From JAIPGX01 sp041650475 (GTDB lineage: Bacteria > Babelota > Babeliae > Babelales > UASB340): a stretch of 7,471 bases of DNA. The notes under the pieces were generated by a model that was not told the origin of the DNA, did no database searches, and saw only the letters and a program-made list of their open reading frames with translations. A program made the position numbers and the translations under genes. This document shows, piece by piece, positions 6,542-7,471 of this stretch; within the stretch, counting starts at the first letter, position 1, and each line of letters starts with the position of its first letter. Where the stretch lies: assembly GCA_041650475.1 (NCBI GenBank), contig JBAZLD010000027.1:1-7471 (forward strand). Direction: 5' to 3'.

Positions 6542-6940
6542 ATGAAAAATAATTTAACAAAATTAACAAAAATTTTTTTGATTTTAAGTTTTATTTGTTT
6601 TTCTAGTCAAATAAATGCTATTAGTGCCGCTAGGAATATTCGATACAAAAATCTTTTTACCAAGCAAAGAGGGACAGTAAAAATTGATGATACAAAAACT
6701 GTTAAAGAGTTAGGAGAGGTTATAAGAGAAAAAGAGAAATTGCCTAAAAGTTCTAAAATAGATATTTATGCTGATAAAAAATTATTTAAAGTGTCAAAGC
6801 CTTTAGATCTTAATAAAAAAATTTGTGATTGTATTGTTAAGAAAAAAGTAAAAAAAGGTAAAAAAAGAAAACCTGATTTTTATTATGTTATCAGACCAAA
6901 TAGCGTAACCTCTAGTTCTGGTTCAGAATATTTACACTGA
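6542..6940 (+). CDS. Secreted ubiquitin-like protein
   Basis: The product has 132 residues and starts at an ATG behind AGGAG (6532-6536). Residues 1-26 are a Sec signal peptide: Lys-containing n-region, hydrophobic IFLILSFICF, and a likely cut after INA or ISA. The mature part resembles ubiquitin. Segment 53-68 (TVKELGEVIREKEKLP) aligns without gaps to ubiquitin 22-37 (TIENVKAKIQDKEGIP), with T, I, K, E and P identical. Next, IYADKKL aligns with IFAGKQL around Ile44, and FYYVIR (113-118) fits the last strand, LHLVLR. Between the last two strands is a lysine-rich insertion (100-110). The tail ends SSSGSEYLH with no Gly-Gly, so conjugation like true ubiquitin is not expected. Such domains are typical of eukaryotes, so a role toward a host is inferred, not shown. 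No conjugation or deubiquitinase gene is in the window. Confidence 0.7.
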   Translation: MKNNLTKLTKIFLILSFICFSSQINAISAARNIRYKNLFTKQRGTVKIDDTKTVKELGEVIREKEKLPKSSKIDIYADKKLFKVSKPLDLNKKICDCIVKKKVKKGKKRKPDFYYVIRPNSVTSSSGSEYLH

Positions 6941-6959
6941 TATAATCTTTTATTAAATT

Positions 6960-7021
6960 AAAGATCGTTTATAAATTTTATCCTGTTTTCTATGTGACAA
7001 AAGTTATAAACGATCTTTTTT
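6960..7021 (+). terminator. Long U-tailed hairpin, probable terminator
   Basis: A perfect 15-bp inverted repeat (6960-6974 with 7004-7018) is followed by a T run (7016-7021). The 29-nt loop pairs further (TTTTATC 6976-6982 with GACAAAA 6996-7002, one mismatch), so the stem is about 23 positions long. It begins 20 nt after the ubiquitin-like gene and should end its transcript. Confidence 0.8.
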
Positions 7022-7167
7022 ATTTTTCGAAAAATAAAAAATAAAATTTAATTTACTTCTAAAAACAAATTTATTGATTTTTTATCAAATTTCTTATTAA
7101 AACCATTATTATTAATTATTTTTTTTAATTTTTTATTTTTTTAATTTAACCAAAATAAAAAGGTTGT

Positions 7168-7172
7168 AGGAG
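7168..7172 (+). promoter_or_regulatory. Ribosome binding site unusually close to the start
   Basis: AGGAG lies only 1 nt before the ATG at 7174, too near for optimal pairing. AAGGT at 7160-7164, 9 nt away, may be the functional site. The ATG is still preferred because it supplies the basic KRR of a signal peptide. Confidence 0.4.
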
Positions 7173-7173
7173 T

Positions 7174-7471
7174 ATGAAAAGAAGAACATTTTTGTTTCTA
7201 TTGATTCTATCAATAATGTTTTTTAACGTGGCTAACTTGTTGGAAGCAAGTACTTCACGACTAAATTTTGGAAGCAGAAATTCTGCTCTAAAATTTTCAC
7301 CCAACACAACATTTTATGTAAACTCACCTGATAATATTATGCTGGTAGATGGTACAATAGTCAAAGATAGTCAGGCAGAGTTTTTAGGTAATACAATCAG
7401 CTTTGCAAAAGGTATTTTAGAGAGCGGTGATTCAGAAAGCTTGATGACAGCTGCCTATCAACCAATGGTTG
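7174..7471 (+). CDS. Exported protein of unknown function, N-terminal part (3' end outside window)
   Basis: Ninety-nine residues are visible before the window ends, with no stop. Residues 1-25 form a signal peptide: MKRR, a hydrophobic core LFLLILSIMFFNVA, and a probable cut near LLEA. The following part is Ser/Asn/Thr/Gly-rich and looks strand-forming, with phrases such as FYVNSPDNIMLVDGTIVKD and EFLGNTISFAKGILESGDSE, which read like successive strands of a beta-helix or adhesin-type surface protein. That structural reading is an inference, and I cannot name a family. By hand count G+C is about 35%, somewhat above the ubiquitin-like gene upstream, and codons such as CTA, CTG and GTC are more frequent. 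It is separated from the upstream gene by a terminator and a very AT-rich spacer, so it probably has its own promoter. Confidence 0.75.
   Translation, partial: MKRRTFLFLLILSIMFFNVANLLEASTSRLNFGSRNSALKFSPNTTFYVNSPDNIMLVDGTIVKDSQAEFLGNTISFAKGILESGDSESLMTAAYQPMV

Noticed and set aside
1..7471. tRNA genes, CRISPR arrays, insertion sequences, attachment sites
   Set aside because: No cloverleaf with a T-loop signature, no regularly spaced repeats, no transposase or flanking repeats were found on reading through.

Overview
The window is AT-rich and tightly packed, and every gene is on the + strand. It carries the end of the spc operon and the whole alpha operon of a bacterium: secY (3' end), adk, map, infA, rpmJ, rpsM, rpsK, rpsD, rpoA, rplQ, covering about positions 1-5381. 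TGA is used as a stop (rpoA, rplQ, the gene at 6542), so this is not a TGA=Trp mollicute-type code. The very low G+C, short spacers and secreted eukaryote-like protein suggest a host-associated or intracellular bacterium. Candidatus Dependentiae (TM6) is my best guess, by inference only; no 16S or other marker here settles it.

Region 1 (1-5381) makes the Sec translocon channel, adenylate kinase, methionine aminopeptidase, IF-1, ribosomal proteins L36, S13, S11, S4 and L17, and the RNA polymerase alpha subunit. Genes overlap or nearly touch (secY/adk 11 nt; map ATGA on the frame-restored adk stop; rpoA/rplQ ATGA), so translational coupling is likely. A U-tailed hairpin at 5412-5453 ends the unit. 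adk is broken by a one-base frame change near 1033-1038; its second half, including a zinc Cys pair and two conserved arginines, lies intact in the -1 frame and ends exactly on the map start.

Region 2 (5454-6456) is an ArsP/YraQ-type permease. Its natural N-terminus starts at the ATG at 5489 behind a good ribosome binding site, but is out of frame with the rest because a T run at 5540-5546 is one base short. The two breaks in one window point to sequence error, very recent mutation or slippage-dependent expression.

Region 3 (6457-7471) holds two genes for exported proteins. The first (6542-6940) has a signal peptide followed by a domain that aligns with the ubiquitin fold without gaps over its main helix, but it carries a lysine-rich insertion and lacks a C-terminal Gly-Gly. 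The second (7174 to beyond the window) has a signal peptide and the beginning of a strand-rich, possibly repetitive surface protein. A long U-tailed hairpin (6960-7021) separates them. The secreted ubiquitin-like protein is the most interesting item in the window.
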